From the NCBI GenBank assembly GCA_030148165.1, contig JASBTZ010000003.1, positions 682,001 through 746,000 on the forward strand: a DNA stretch of 64,000 bases, given 5' to 3'. The notes under the pieces were generated by a model, which was not told the origin of the DNA, did not search any database, and was given only the letters and a program-made list of their open reading frames with translations. Origin of the DNA: Bacteroidota bacterium (lineage in GTDB: Bacteria; Bacteroidota; Bacteroidia; Flavobacteriales_D; Crocinitomicaceae). Position numbers and translations under genes: made by a program. Below are positions 27,214-36,099 of this stretch, piece after piece (position 1 is the stretch's first letter; the number at the start of each line of letters is the position of its first letter).

Positions 27214-27265
27214 ATGAAGTCAGAGCTGGCGCTAACGCTTGTTTTTTTTAAAGCAATGCTTTAAC

Positions 27266-27323
27266 GGTTCGAATCCAGTCTGGGCACTTTTTAAAAAGCT
27301 ACTCTTTTTTAGAATGGTTTTTT
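27266..27323 (+). repeat. degenerate direct repeat of tRNA-Leu 3' end plus terminator
   Basis: The segment starts GGTTCGAATCCAGTCTGGGCACT and is the same as the tRNA-Leu T-arm and acceptor 3' end at 27152-27174 except for one deleted C. It continues with a damaged copy of the terminator hairpin (AAGCTACTCT, TTTTT, AGAATGGTTT). The two copies lie 114 bases apart. The region between them has a short palindrome, TAAAGCA-A-TGCTTTA, near 27249-27263. It is not a functional tRNA because its 5' half is missing. It may be a relic of tandem tRNA duplication or of integration at the tRNA 3' end. Confidence 0.8.
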
Positions 27324-27353
27324 CGTAAATTGTAAATCATCAATCAACCTAAT

Positions 27354-28721
27354 ATGAGATCTCTTTTAGTTATTCTTTGCTTTAGTATTGTAGGACGCGT
27401 CGTTTTCGCGCAAAACATCGAAGGCCCCTGGAATAGTACGCTTGAATATTCCGGAACCACACTGGAGTTTCAAATAGATATTTCCAAAGTGGATACCGGC
27501 TATCTTGTTTCGATGAGTGTACCTAAACAAAGTCCTCAGGCTTTTGATGCCAGCACTGTCATTTATGAAGATTCAAGCTTATTTTTCGAGATTGCGGTCA
27601 TGGGTGTGAAATATGACGGTAAAGTCATTAATGAGAAATTAATAGAAGGGACATATTATCAAAGCGGAAGGGAGATAGAAATGAATCTGACTCCGGGAGC
27701 TGTTACACTTAATCGTCCACAGGATCCCAAAAAACCCTACCCTTACCGGGAGGAAGAAATAGCATTTAAAAACGCTAAAGCTGAAATCACTTTACGAGGA
27801 ACCATGACCTTACCCAAAGATGACTCAAATAGATATCCCGCTGTTATTTTGATTAGCGGAAGTGGACCGGAAGATCGAAATGAACAAATTTTCGGTCATA
27901 AGCCTTTTCTTGTTATTGCAGATCACCTCACGCGTAATGGCATTGCCGTACTTCGATATGATGAACGAGGGGTAGGCGAATCTGAAGGAGTTTATGATGG
28001 GTCAACCACCTACGACCTAAAAGAAGATGTGATGGCGGGAATCGAATATTTGCGATCCAGAGATGACATCGATCTTGACGCAATTGGGATCATCGGACAC
28101 AGTGAAGGAGGCGTTATCGGACCGATGATCGCAGCCGAAGACCCAACGATCCAATTTGTGGTTATGCTGGCAGGTCCAGCCATGAAAATGAACGAGCTGA
28201 TGTTGTTGCAAAAAGAATTGATCGAACGCAAGATGGGTATAGACGAACCTATGATAGCCACTGGTCAAAAAACGATGAGTGAAGCATATGACATTATCAT
28301 TGCGACTGAACCCGGAGATACGACCTTAGATTCAAAATTGAGAGCTCATTTTGACCAGGCGTACAATGGAGCGGTTAAAGAAGAACAAATTGATCAGATC
28401 GTTCAGCAGATTGGAAATCCATGGATGGCTACCTTCTTAAGAATTGACCCTATGGACTATCTGCCAAATGTGAAGTGTCCTGTCTTAGCCTTAAATGGCG
28501 ATAAAGACTTACAAGTTCCAGCAGAAAACCTGGCTTATTTAAAGGATATTCTCAGACAAAATGGAAATAAGAAAGTAAAGATCATTACGATGAATGATGT
28601 GAATCACTTGTTCCAGACTTGTGAAACCGGTTTACCGGGAGAATATGCTCAGATCGATGAGACCTTCTCTCCCCTGGCTCTTAATATCATGAGCGAATGG
28701 ATTTTAAAGCAGGTTAAGTAA
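27354..28721 (+). CDS. secreted alpha/beta hydrolase (S9-like serine hydrolase)
   Basis: The 455-residue protein has a signal peptide (MRSLLVILCFSIVGRVVFAQ), a small N-terminal beta domain (about 20-130, often found ahead of such hydrolases) and an alpha/beta hydrolase domain with oxyanion motif ISGSGPEDRNE, RYDERGVGESEG and the nucleophile elbow GHSEGG (Ser250). The acid is expected in NGDKDLQVP and the histidine in MNDVNHLFQ, both of which are visible. Function: esterase or peptidase-like hydrolase of unknown substrate in the periplasm. The C-terminus overlaps the convergent WD40 gene by 8 bases. Confidence 0.85.
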   Translation: MRSLLVILCFSIVGRVVFAQNIEGPWNSTLEYSGTTLEFQIDISKVDTGYLVSMSVPKQSPQAFDASTVIYEDSSLFFEIAVMGVKYDGKVINEKLIEGTYYQSGREIEMNLTPGAVTLNRPQDPKKPYPYREEEIAFKNAKAEITLRGTMTLPKDDSNRYPAVILISGSGPEDRNEQIFGHKPFLVIADHLTRNGIAVLRYDERGVGESEGVYDGSTTYDLKEDVMAGIEYLRSRDDIDLDAIGIIGHSEGGVIGPMIAAEDPTIQFVVMLAGPAMKMNELMLLQKELIERKMGIDEPMIATGQKTMSEAYDIIIATEPGDTTLDSKLRAHFDQAYNGAVKEEQIDQIVQQIGNPWMATFLRIDPMDYLPNVKCPVLALNGDKDLQVPAENLAYLKDILRQNGNKKVKIITMNDVNHLFQTCETGLPGEYAQIDETFSPLALNIMSEWILKQVK

Positions 28722-29586
28722 GCTTCCAGACAATTACTCTGCGATCATCACCGACCGAAACAAAGGTGTGATCGTCAATGATTGAAATATCATTGACCGA
28801 ATGCGTGTGACCTCCCTCTTTCACTGTGATCTTTTGAATAAAATCGAGGCCTTTGGTCCACAGCTTAACTGAAGCATCTCTGCTTGCCGTAACAAAGCCA
28901 TTGCTCAGCATCATAATTCGATAGATTCCAAAATTGTGCGCCGGAATGTGTTTCAATCTTTCACCCGATTCAGACCAAAGATCCAAATGCGCATCCTTGC
29001 CACCGGTGATAATTGTTTTATTCTCCGGATGAAACATAACTGCATTTACACCATCGTTATTGACCTTGATTTCATCGATCAGGTTAAAATGTTGGGTTTC
29101 GAGTATTCGAACTGAACCATCCTGACAGGCCAATGCTATTTGCATCCCTCCCTCCCGAACGGCCACATCACGTATTTTACCACAATCAAAGGGCAATGTC
29201 AGCATGTGCTTTTCATTCTTCAGGTCCCAAATTGAAAGGTTTCCTTCTGCATCTCCGGCATAGAGTTGATTATTGAATGGATTCACTTTAAGAGCAAATA
29301 TCCCACTTTTGTGGTGCTGAAAATACTTCCGTTCTTCCTTTGCTTCGATATCAATAAAATGAAGGTCTCCATTATTCAAACCTGCGAATAAAACATTCTC
29401 AAACAGTTCTATGGAGTAGATGGCATGCTCGAACTTTAATGCAAATTTATCCTGTGTACCCAATTTCGGGTCCCAACGTGTGACGAATTTGTCAGCACTT
29501 GCCGAGTAGATAAATCCATTATGAAACTTACATGAATAGACTGCACCGGAATGTTCCCTGATTTCCAGTATTTTCTGAACGTCCAT
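28714..29586 (-). CDS. WD40-repeat protein
   Basis: The 290-residue protein has seven-bladed propeller repeats with the usual Gly-His and Trp-Asp ends in variant form: SASADKFVTRWD, GDAEGNLSIWDLKN, CQDGSVRILET, GGKDAHLDLWSES, SRDASVKLWTK, GDDRRVIVWKLT. No signal peptide is present, so it is likely cytoplasmic and acts as a protein-binding platform. It overlaps the ComA-like gene by 1 base, making a TPR-comA-WD40 operon. Bacterial WD40 proteins of this size have no single function. Confidence 0.85.
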   Translation of the reverse strand: MDVQKILEIREHSGAVYSCKFHNGFIYSASADKFVTRWDPKLGTQDKFALKFEHAIYSIELFENVLFAGLNNGDLHFIDIEAKEERKYFQHHKSGIFALKVNPFNNQLYAGDAEGNLSIWDLKNEKHMLTLPFDCGKIRDVAVREGGMQIALACQDGSVRILETQHFNLIDEIKVNNDGVNAVMFHPENKTIITGGKDAHLDLWSESGERLKHIPAHNFGIYRIMMLSNGFVTASRDASVKLWTKGLDFIQKITVKEGGHTHSVNDISIIDDHTFVSVGDDRRVIVWKLT

Positions 29587-30404
29587 TATTCTTCTTCTTC
29601 CGAAGGTTCTTCTGTATTTACCTGCTTTAGGCGTTCTCTGTAATCATCTGGAAGGAATTCGAAGAATGTGTCACCACGAAGTCCGAGACGAAGACACTCA
29701 AGTGGAATAATAGAGTTAGGCGCAATATTACCCAGGTTTACATTCGCTCCAAAGAGTTTTACAAACCAAACCTGCTGACTTTTGATAGGTGCTTCCCATA
29801 GAATATCTTCGGGATTAACACGTGAAATAATTCGATTTATCAGTATCGTATGAGCGGTTCCATTTGGTCTGAATACACCAACATTTCCGGATTCTCTTCC
29901 TTCGGCAATTACCTTCCAGGAACCAGCTTCCAGTTCAGTTGACATCATTTTAATCCATCTTCCCGGTGAAATAAATATCCCCGAATCTTTCGAACCAACC
30001 TCTGATAGTACCGTACGCTCTTTAGCCATGGTCCTGATGAGCTCACATTTCTCATCGTGATCCAGTATAATAGATCCATCTGAAACTTCAGCAAGATCCA
30101 GGTTGTACTTATCCAAAACACGCAAGTAATCTTCGAACTTTCCTCGGGCGTAAAACACCTCGAAAAGTGTCCCCCCGAAATAAGGTCTTATTCCTGCATT
30201 TTGATAGAGCTTGATCTTTTCTTCGAGATTCTCTGTTACATAGGAAGTTCCGAACCCAAATTTGACAATGTCTGTGAGTCGACCATTCGCTTCAATAAAA
30301 TTTTCTGTTTCCCTAAGACTGAGACCTTTATCCATCATCATGGTCAGGCCGTGTTTTCTTGGTTTAGATGTGCGCTCAGGTATAAACGGGAGGTCGAAAT
30401 TCAT
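29586..30404 (-). CDS. comA: ComA-like phosphosulfolactate synthase
   Basis: A 272-residue TIM-barrel protein, MNFDLPFIPERTSKPRKHGLTMMMDKGLSL..., matching the ComA family: HGLTMMMDKG, KFGFGTSYV, YFGGTLFEVFYARG, LDLAEVSDGSI and LSEVGSKDSG. ComA adds sulfite to phosphoenolpyruvate to give 2-phosphosulfolactate, and ComB (21042-21764) then dephosphorylates it. I start the gene at 30404; an in-frame ATG at 30446 would extend it 14 residues into the TPR gene, whose stop is at 30412. The WD40 gene overlaps by 1 base. In organisms without coenzyme M the product may feed sulfolactate or sulfonolipid synthesis. Confidence 0.87.
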   Translation of the reverse strand: MNFDLPFIPERTSKPRKHGLTMMMDKGLSLRETENFIEANGRLTDIVKFGFGTSYVTENLEEKIKLYQNAGIRPYFGGTLFEVFYARGKFEDYLRVLDKYNLDLAEVSDGSIILDHDEKCELIRTMAKERTVLSEVGSKDSGIFISPGRWIKMMSTELEAGSWKVIAEGRESGNVGVFRPNGTAHTILINRIISRVNPEDILWEAPIKSQQVWFVKLFGANVNLGNIAPNSIIPLECLRLGLRGDTFFEFLPDDYRERLKQVNTEEPSEEEE

Positions 30405-30411
30405 AAGTTCT

Positions 30412-31812
30412 TTATTCGTCGCCCAAAAGTACGAATTCTGGTACATTCTGCAAGGATGGATTTACTTCGAAAAGTTCCAGTGCTTTTTCCCTGTTCGTAT
30501 TGACGCATTCTTTAAATAGGTCGTATGCTTCCGTCTTCATCCCCATCAGCCACATCACATCAATCTTAAGGATTGGAAGAATCTCATTTTGTATGTGTTG
30601 TGCTTCGCATTCCAGCAGATAATTATATGCTTCAACGAGTGAAGATTCCTTCAGAAAGCTGATATAGTTGGTCAGACATTCTTCGTCTTCCGAATCGAAT
30701 AAAAGCGCCATTTCATAAGCTTCTTTCGTTTTATCAAAATCCTCTAGTTTTTCGTAAGCCCCTGCCAAGACATGATAGATGCCGGCATTTTCAGGATCCA
30801 ACTCGGACGCTTTAATGATCAAGCTGATTGCTTCGTAGGTATTACCTTCAAGGTCTTTAACGATTCCCAGACCTAGCCATGCATCCGGTAAAAGTGGTGC
30901 TAATTCCAGGCTCTTTTGATAATAATGTCTGGCTAATTCCAATTCACCGAGTTGCTCATGACATTCACCAATGTAACATAAGGCTATCGGATCCTCACCG
31001 TCCAAAACAATGCACTGATTAAAGTTCTTAATTGCCATCGTAAACTTGTTCTGACTCAGATAGGCATTGCCCAGATTGAAATAAATCGGGCCGAATTGAT
31101 CATTGATCAACAAACCGTAATCATAAGCCCAGATCGCCTTTTCAAAATCGTCCAGCCTGGAATACGCGTTACCTAAATTATACCAGGCCGTAAATGAATA
31201 CGGATTATTATCGATAAAGTCAGAATAACATTTAACAGAACTTTCGTAATCACCCAACTGCTCGTAACAATGTGCCATTTCATACACGGCACCTTCGTTC
31301 TGAGGGTTTTCATGGATCGCTTCACGGAGTACATTAAGCGCTAAGTTGTACTTTCCGGCATTTTGATATTCCATTGCCAAATCCAGATAAACTTCGTCTT
31401 TATCCGTGTCATCTGCCGCTGATAAAGCCTTTTTAAAATACTTTATGGCATTGTCGCTATCCTTAAGTTGACTAAATACGGAAGCTTTTGTTAGAAGCAA
31501 TTCAAAGGAAGGAAAATCAGATCGCTCGATCTCATTTAAGAGATTAATGGATTCTTTCAATTTTCCAAGCGCAGAATAAACCTGCGCATAACGTAATTTG
31601 AATAAGGTAATGTAGGAGAATTGCGATAAAGCTTCTTCAATGCAAACTGCAGCTTTTGAATATTGTCCATTGATCATCAGATGATCGATCAACATTTCCC
31701 ACCTATCGCTATCGAGGAACCCGATGGATTCTCCCTTCTCGTAAAATGCTTCGAATCGCTCGAGATCTTCGTTTAAGTGACCATCTTCCAGGCCGTCGTC
31801 ATCATCGTACAT
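30412..31812 (-). CDS. tetratricopeptide repeat protein
   Basis: The 466-residue protein contains about ten TPR units from residue 40 on, with the usual W/L-G-Y-A-F-A-P spacing (for example SFTAWYNLGNAYSRLDDFEKAIWAYDYGL and GPIYFNLGNAYLSQNKFTMAIKNFNQ). It has an acidic N-terminus, MYDDDDGLEDGHLNEDLERF, and no signal peptide. It is probably a cytoplasmic scaffold. The comA-like gene begins 7 bases after its stop, which suggests co-transcription. Near-match -7 boxes for its promoter are seen at 31830-31850. Confidence 0.9.
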   Translation of the reverse strand: MYDDDDGLEDGHLNEDLERFEAFYEKGESIGFLDSDRWEMLIDHLMINGQYSKAAVCIEEALSQFSYITLFKLRYAQVYSALGKLKESINLLNEIERSDFPSFELLLTKASVFSQLKDSDNAIKYFKKALSAADDTDKDEVYLDLAMEYQNAGKYNLALNVLREAIHENPQNEGAVYEMAHCYEQLGDYESSVKCYSDFIDNNPYSFTAWYNLGNAYSRLDDFEKAIWAYDYGLLINDQFGPIYFNLGNAYLSQNKFTMAIKNFNQCIVLDGEDPIALCYIGECHEQLGELELARHYYQKSLELAPLLPDAWLGLGIVKDLEGNTYEAISLIIKASELDPENAGIYHVLAGAYEKLEDFDKTKEAYEMALLFDSEDEECLTNYISFLKESSLVEAYNYLLECEAQHIQNEILPILKIDVMWLMGMKTEAYDLFKECVNTNREKALELFEVNPSLQNVPEFVLLGDE

Positions 31813-31897
31813 AGGCTGTGGTTTCTCCTTTAAAGATACGCAAATTTGCTCACTTTATCAACAGTAAAAAAAATGTTATTAACAATGAATTGACAAT

Positions 31898-33694
31898 CTA
31901 TTTTGGCTGTCTTTTACGGTCCGTTTCCTTCAATAACACCTTCCGAATCCTTAGGTTCTCAGGTGTTACTTCAACGTATTCATCCGACTGAATGTACTCC
32001 AGACACTCTTCCAGACTAAATGCGCGAGGCGGTGCCAGCTTGACTTTATCGTCTGCTCCGGAAGATCTCATGTTGGTCAACTTTTTAGTCTTCGTGACAT
32101 TGACAACGAGGTCACCAGCTCGGGAGTTTTCTCCAATTACCTGTCCCTCATATATATGCTCTCCAGGATGAATGAAAAATGTCCCTCGTTCCTGTAGATT
32201 ATTCAAAGAGAATGGAATAGAAGTCCCTTGTTCCAACGAAATAAGCGATCCATTCTGACGACCATTAATCTCTCCCTTATAGGGCTGATACTCAAGAAAT
32301 CGGTGTGTCATAATTGCTTCACCTGCCGTAGCAGTCAGAAGGAAATTACGCAATCCGATTATTCCTCTTGATGGAATTTCAAACTCTATAATCATTCGAT
32401 CTCCTTTCGGTGTCATGTTCTTCATTTCACCTTTTCTCTTTGACACGGCTTCCACTGCGGTTCCGCTATATTCGTCCGGAAGATCGATGGTCAACTCCTC
32501 AACTGGTTCACATTTGACACCATCAATTTCTTTAATGATCACCTGTGGTTGTCCGACCTGAAGTTCATATCCTTCTCGTCTCATCGTTTCAATGAGTACT
32601 GATAAGTGCATTACACCTCGTCCGAAGACCATCCATTTATCTGCCTTATCCGTTGGTGCTACGCGTAAAGCCAGGTTCTTTTCCAGTTCTTTATCGAGGC
32701 GTTCTGAAATATGTCTTGAAGTAACAAACTTCCCTTCTTTACCGAAGAACGGAGAATCGTTAATCGAGAATAGCATACTCATAGTCGGTTCATCGATCGC
32801 TATAGTTTCTAATGGTTCTGGGGTCTCGGCATCACAAATCGTGTCTCCGATTTCAAAACCTTCCAATCCGGTGACTGCGCAAATATCGCCTGCCTGTACT
32901 TCACTTACTTTTTTACGCTCCAGGCCATCAAACACAAATACTTCCTTAATACGATGTTTTTCCTTCGCACCATCTCGCTTTGACAAAACTATTGGCATGT
33001 TTTCTTTCAGGATACCGCGGTTTAAGCGACCAATGGCTATACGACCGACATATGATGAGAAATCAAGCGATGTAATTAGCATTTGCGTATTTCCATCCTC
33101 AATCACCTTTGGTGGAAAATAATCCAAAATCAGATCCAGTAGTGAAAGGATCGAGTTGCTTGGATTCTTCCAGTCGTCAGACATCCAACCGTTCTTCGCA
33201 GAACCATACATAACCGGAAAATCCAATTGTTCATCATTGGCATCCAATTCAAACATGAGATCGAATATTTTTTCGTGAACTTCATCCGGAGTACAGTTAT
33301 CCTTGTCAACTTTATTGATGACCACCAAGGGTTTTAAACCCATCGAAAGTGCTTTACCAAGTACAAATCTCGTCTGAGGCATAGGTCCTTCAAATGCATC
33401 TACGAGCAAGCAGACTCCATCTGCCATATTCAGGACACGCTCCACTTCTCCTCCGAAATCTGCGTGACCCGGGGTGTCAATGATGTTGATCTTTGTTCCT
33501 TTATATGAAACCGATACGTTTTTAGATACAATTGTGATTCCTCGTTCTCTTTCAAGATCATTGTTATCCATGATCAAATCGCCGGTAGGTCTGCTTCTTT
33601 CATCCTCCACTTGTCCGGCCTCTATCATTTTGTCAACCAATGTAGTCTTACCATGATCGACGTGTGCTATGATTGCAATGTTTCTGATTTCCAT
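31898..33694 (-). CDS. typA: translational GTPase TypA/BipA
   Basis: A 598-residue GTPase with G1 AHVDHGKTTL (10-19), switch I RERGITI, G3 DTPGHADFGGEV and G4 NKVDKD. Domains II, III and V and the BipA-specific C-terminal domain follow, with GIIGLRNFLLTATAGEAIM. It binds the ribosome and assists assembly and stress responses. It is 8 bases downstream of the DEAD-box helicase, so the two ribosome-related genes probably share an mRNA. Confidence 0.97.
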   Translation of the reverse strand: MEIRNIAIIAHVDHGKTTLVDKMIEAGQVEDERSRPTGDLIMDNNDLERERGITIVSKNVSVSYKGTKINIIDTPGHADFGGEVERVLNMADGVCLLVDAFEGPMPQTRFVLGKALSMGLKPLVVINKVDKDNCTPDEVHEKIFDLMFELDANDEQLDFPVMYGSAKNGWMSDDWKNPSNSILSLLDLILDYFPPKVIEDGNTQMLITSLDFSSYVGRIAIGRLNRGILKENMPIVLSKRDGAKEKHRIKEVFVFDGLERKKVSEVQAGDICAVTGLEGFEIGDTICDAETPEPLETIAIDEPTMSMLFSINDSPFFGKEGKFVTSRHISERLDKELEKNLALRVAPTDKADKWMVFGRGVMHLSVLIETMRREGYELQVGQPQVIIKEIDGVKCEPVEELTIDLPDEYSGTAVEAVSKRKGEMKNMTPKGDRMIIEFEIPSRGIIGLRNFLLTATAGEAIMTHRFLEYQPYKGEINGRQNGSLISLEQGTSIPFSLNNLQERGTFFIHPGEHIYEGQVIGENSRAGDLVVNVTKTKKLTNMRSSGADDKVKLAPPRAFSLEECLEYIQSDEYVEVTPENLRIRKVLLKETDRKRQPK

Positions 33695-33702
33695 AAACCT
33701 AA

Positions 33703-35388
33703 TTACCTTCTCCTCTTATGTCTTTTATTTCTATCATTTGATCTGCCTCCTTTACCACCTCTACCTTTATTCTGTTTTGTGGTAACTTCAACATTCATTT
33801 TCTTTCCTTCAAACTGGGCTCCGTTCACCTGAGATAGGATTGAATCAACATAGTTGTTATCGGCATCAAAAAATGAATACGAACTCATAATATCAATTCG
33901 ACCAATTTGATCCGATTTGATACCTGTTTCATCGCATACTACGCGTAACAATCCTCCCTTGTTAAGACCATCTCTTGTGCCCAGGCTAACAAAAAACCGC
34001 GTCTTGCTCTCATCGGATCGATCTCTCTTTTTACCAGAAGATGATTTAGAAGACCCATTCTTGTCTGCTTTAGCATTCAGGTTCCCCGCTTTTTGATAAT
34101 AGTCGAAAAAGCGATTGAATTCTGCTGAAACAAATTGCTTAATTACCTCTTCTTTCGTGAAGCCATCAAATCGTTCGAGAATAAGAGGCAGAAACTTTTC
34201 TATATCTTTTTCTTTCACTTTTGATTCAACCGTCTTATCGATTAGCTTCATGAGTTGTAACTCGCAAATTGTTTCTGCATCCGGTATAAAACCCTGATGA
34301 AATGTCGAACCAATTGTTCTTTCAATTGCTTTGATCTTATGACCTTCTCGTGTATTCGTTAGGACGAGAGATTCACCTTTCTTCCCCGCACGTGCTGTTC
34401 TTCCTGAACGGTGAGTATAGTTTTCTACGTCATCCGGAAGATTATAATGAACCACATGCGTAATGTCATCCACGTCAATACCTCTCGCTGCCACATCCGT
34501 TGCTACCAATATTTGAAGAGATTGATTTCTGAATCTTTTCATCACGTTATCTCTCTGAGCCTGTGATAAATCTCCGTGTAAAGGTGCAGCATTGTAGCCG
34601 TCACGTTCCAGTTTTTCAGCTACAGCAGCAGTTTCTCTTCTGGTTCGACAAAAAACCAAACCGTAAATACTCGTGTTAAAATCGATCAATCGCTTCAAGG
34701 CAGCGTATCGATCACGCTCTTTTACAACAAAATAGATGTGATCTATATTTTCGTTGGTGGTATTCTTCTCACCTACCGATACCTCTAGCGGATCTTTCAT
34801 GTATTTACTAGCAATGCGCGAAACTTCTTTTGGCATGGTTGCTGAAAAAAGCCAGGTATTTTTCCACTCAGGTGTCTTCACGAGGATCTTATCGATATCC
34901 TCTTTGAACCCCATGTTGAGCATTTCGTCAGCTTCATCCAAAACAACCCACTCGACACTGTCAAGCTGTACCGCATTACGTCCAATCAAATCAACCAATC
35001 TACCTGGAGTTGCTACAATAATATGCACCCCTTTTTTGATTGCATTCATTTGTTTGCGAATGTCTGTTCCGCCGTAAACAGATTGAATCTTCACAGGTAA
35101 ATGCTTGGCATATGATTCTAAATCCTTTGAGATTTGCAGACACAGTTCCCGTGTTGGACATATGATTAGTCCTTGTGGTTTCTGATGATCTGTCTCAACC
35201 TTACTAATAAGAGGCAAGCCAAATGCCGCCGTTTTTCCCGTTCCTGTTTGGGCCAAACCAACGAAATCACTTACTTCTTCTAAAAGATGTGGGATAGCTT
35301 TCTGCTGGATAGGAGTAGGTTCTGAAAAACCCAGTTCTTCAATCGACTTCAGAACCTCACTCCTTAGCCCGAGTTCTTTAAATGTCAT
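33703..35388 (-). CDS. DEAD-box RNA helicase with DbpA-type RNA-binding domain
   Basis: The protein has the DEAD core: Q motif (FSEPTPIQQKAI), Walker A AQTGTGKT (46-53), Walker B VLDEADEMLNMGF, SAT, then HRSGRTARAGKKGES. A DbpA-type RNA-recognition domain follows (TRFFVSLGTRDGLNKGGLL, through about residue 535), as does a basic Gly/Arg/Lys-rich tail. It belongs to the CsdA/DeaD/RhlE group and probably remodels ribosomal or mRNA structure. I start at 35388 (MTFKELGL, 561 residues); the longer in-frame ATG at 35424 lies upstream of the perfect -7 box at 35410-35417, which supports the shorter start. typA follows after 8 bases. Confidence 0.93.
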   Translation of the reverse strand: MTFKELGLRSEVLKSIEELGFSEPTPIQQKAIPHLLEEVSDFVGLAQTGTGKTAAFGLPLISKVETDHQKPQGLIICPTRELCLQISKDLESYAKHLPVKIQSVYGGTDIRKQMNAIKKGVHIIVATPGRLVDLIGRNAVQLDSVEWVVLDEADEMLNMGFKEDIDKILVKTPEWKNTWLFSATMPKEVSRIASKYMKDPLEVSVGEKNTTNENIDHIYFVVKERDRYAALKRLIDFNTSIYGLVFCRTRRETAAVAEKLERDGYNAAPLHGDLSQAQRDNVMKRFRNQSLQILVATDVAARGIDVDDITHVVHYNLPDDVENYTHRSGRTARAGKKGESLVLTNTREGHKIKAIERTIGSTFHQGFIPDAETICELQLMKLIDKTVESKVKEKDIEKFLPLILERFDGFTKEEVIKQFVSAEFNRFFDYYQKAGNLNAKADKNGSSKSSSGKKRDRSDESKTRFFVSLGTRDGLNKGGLLRVVCDETGIKSDQIGRIDIMSSYSFFDADNNYVDSILSQVNGAQFEGKKMNVEVTTKQNKGRGGKGGRSNDRNKRHKRRR

Positions 35389-35409
35389 ACTCGATACTAA
35401 ATCTGAGTG

Positions 35410-35417
35410 CAAAGGTA
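35410..35417 (-). promoter_or_regulatory. -7 promoter box for the DEAD-box helicase
   Basis: TACCTTTG (followed by C) on the minus strand matches TAnnTTTG and lies 21 bases before the ATG ending at 35388. Confidence 0.5.
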
Positions 35418-35529
35418 CGTACAATTTAATTATCGGTCCGATATTTGTTTATTAAAAAACAAATTTGGAGTGGGAAGAATGCGTTATTCAAATTTTAATT
35501 GTATCTTCTTACTTGTAAAAACAAGAACC

Positions 35530-36099
35530 ATGAAACGAGCACTTTTAACACTTATCGCAACTATGCTGATTGGCGGAATATTCGCACAAGTCAGCTTCAA
35601 GACCGGAGATTCTAAATTCGACGCAGAATTAAACGTCACAAACAATGAGGCCAAATCAGATTTGACCAGCTTTAAAAAAGAGCTTACCTCTTCTTATAAG
35701 ATCACAACTTCGAAGATTGATAATTTATTAAAAATCATGGAGCCTGCTGAAGTTTTGCTTTCATGCAAGATAGGTGAGATTGCTAACCGTACTATTGATG
35801 AAGTAGTAAGCAGCTACAAAGTGAATAAGGATAAGGGCTGGGGAGCAATCGCTAAGGACATGGGTATCAAACCTGGGTCACCTGAGTTCCACGCTTTAAA
35901 GGGTAAAACTAAAAAAGCCAAAGGTAATAGTGGAAGTAGTAACAAATCTTCCGGTGGTAAAACTTCAAAACCAAAGAGTGTTGGTAAGCCTTCTGGAACA
36001 AGTGGAAATCCGTCAGGAACAACTCAACCGGACGATAGAAAAGATGAGCCATTTAGATCAGGTGGAAAAAGTAAAAGCAGTGGAAAAGGTGGGAAGTAA
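35530..36099 (+). CDS. exported protein with basic Gly/Ser/Lys-rich tail, function unknown
   Basis: A 189-residue protein from the ATG at 35530. An in-frame ATG at 35407 would add 41 residues that do not look like a leader. The first residues, MKRALLTLIATMLIGGIFAQ, are a clear signal peptide. A conserved-looking helical domain follows (about 20-130), and residues 130-189 are low complexity and basic (KGNSGSSNKSSGGKT, GKPSGTSGNPSG, KSKSSGKGGK). I do not recognise the domain. It ends abutting the convergent tatA-like gene: TAA is directly followed by TTA. Confidence 0.72.
   Translation: MKRALLTLIATMLIGGIFAQVSFKTGDSKFDAELNVTNNEAKSDLTSFKKELTSSYKITTSKIDNLLKIMEPAEVLLSCKIGEIANRTIDEVVSSYKVNKDKGWGAIAKDMGIKPGSPEFHALKGKTKKAKGNSGSSNKSSGGKTSKPKSVGKPSGTSGNPSGTTQPDDRKDEPFRSGGKSKSSGKGGK

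Noticed and set aside
27214-27265. Possible small RNA or second tRNA between the tRNA-Leu repeats
   Set aside because: No cloverleaf, anticodon stem or open frame was found; only a T run and a palindrome.
30405-30446. Longer start for the ComA-like gene
   Set aside because: The extra 14 residues overlap the TPR gene's stop region, and ComA homologs begin near MNFDLPFIPERT.
35407-35529. Upstream in-frame ATG extending the 35530 gene by 41 residues
   Set aside because: The extension would move the signal peptide inside the protein and overlaps the helicase promoter region; the ATG at 35530 gives a clean leader.
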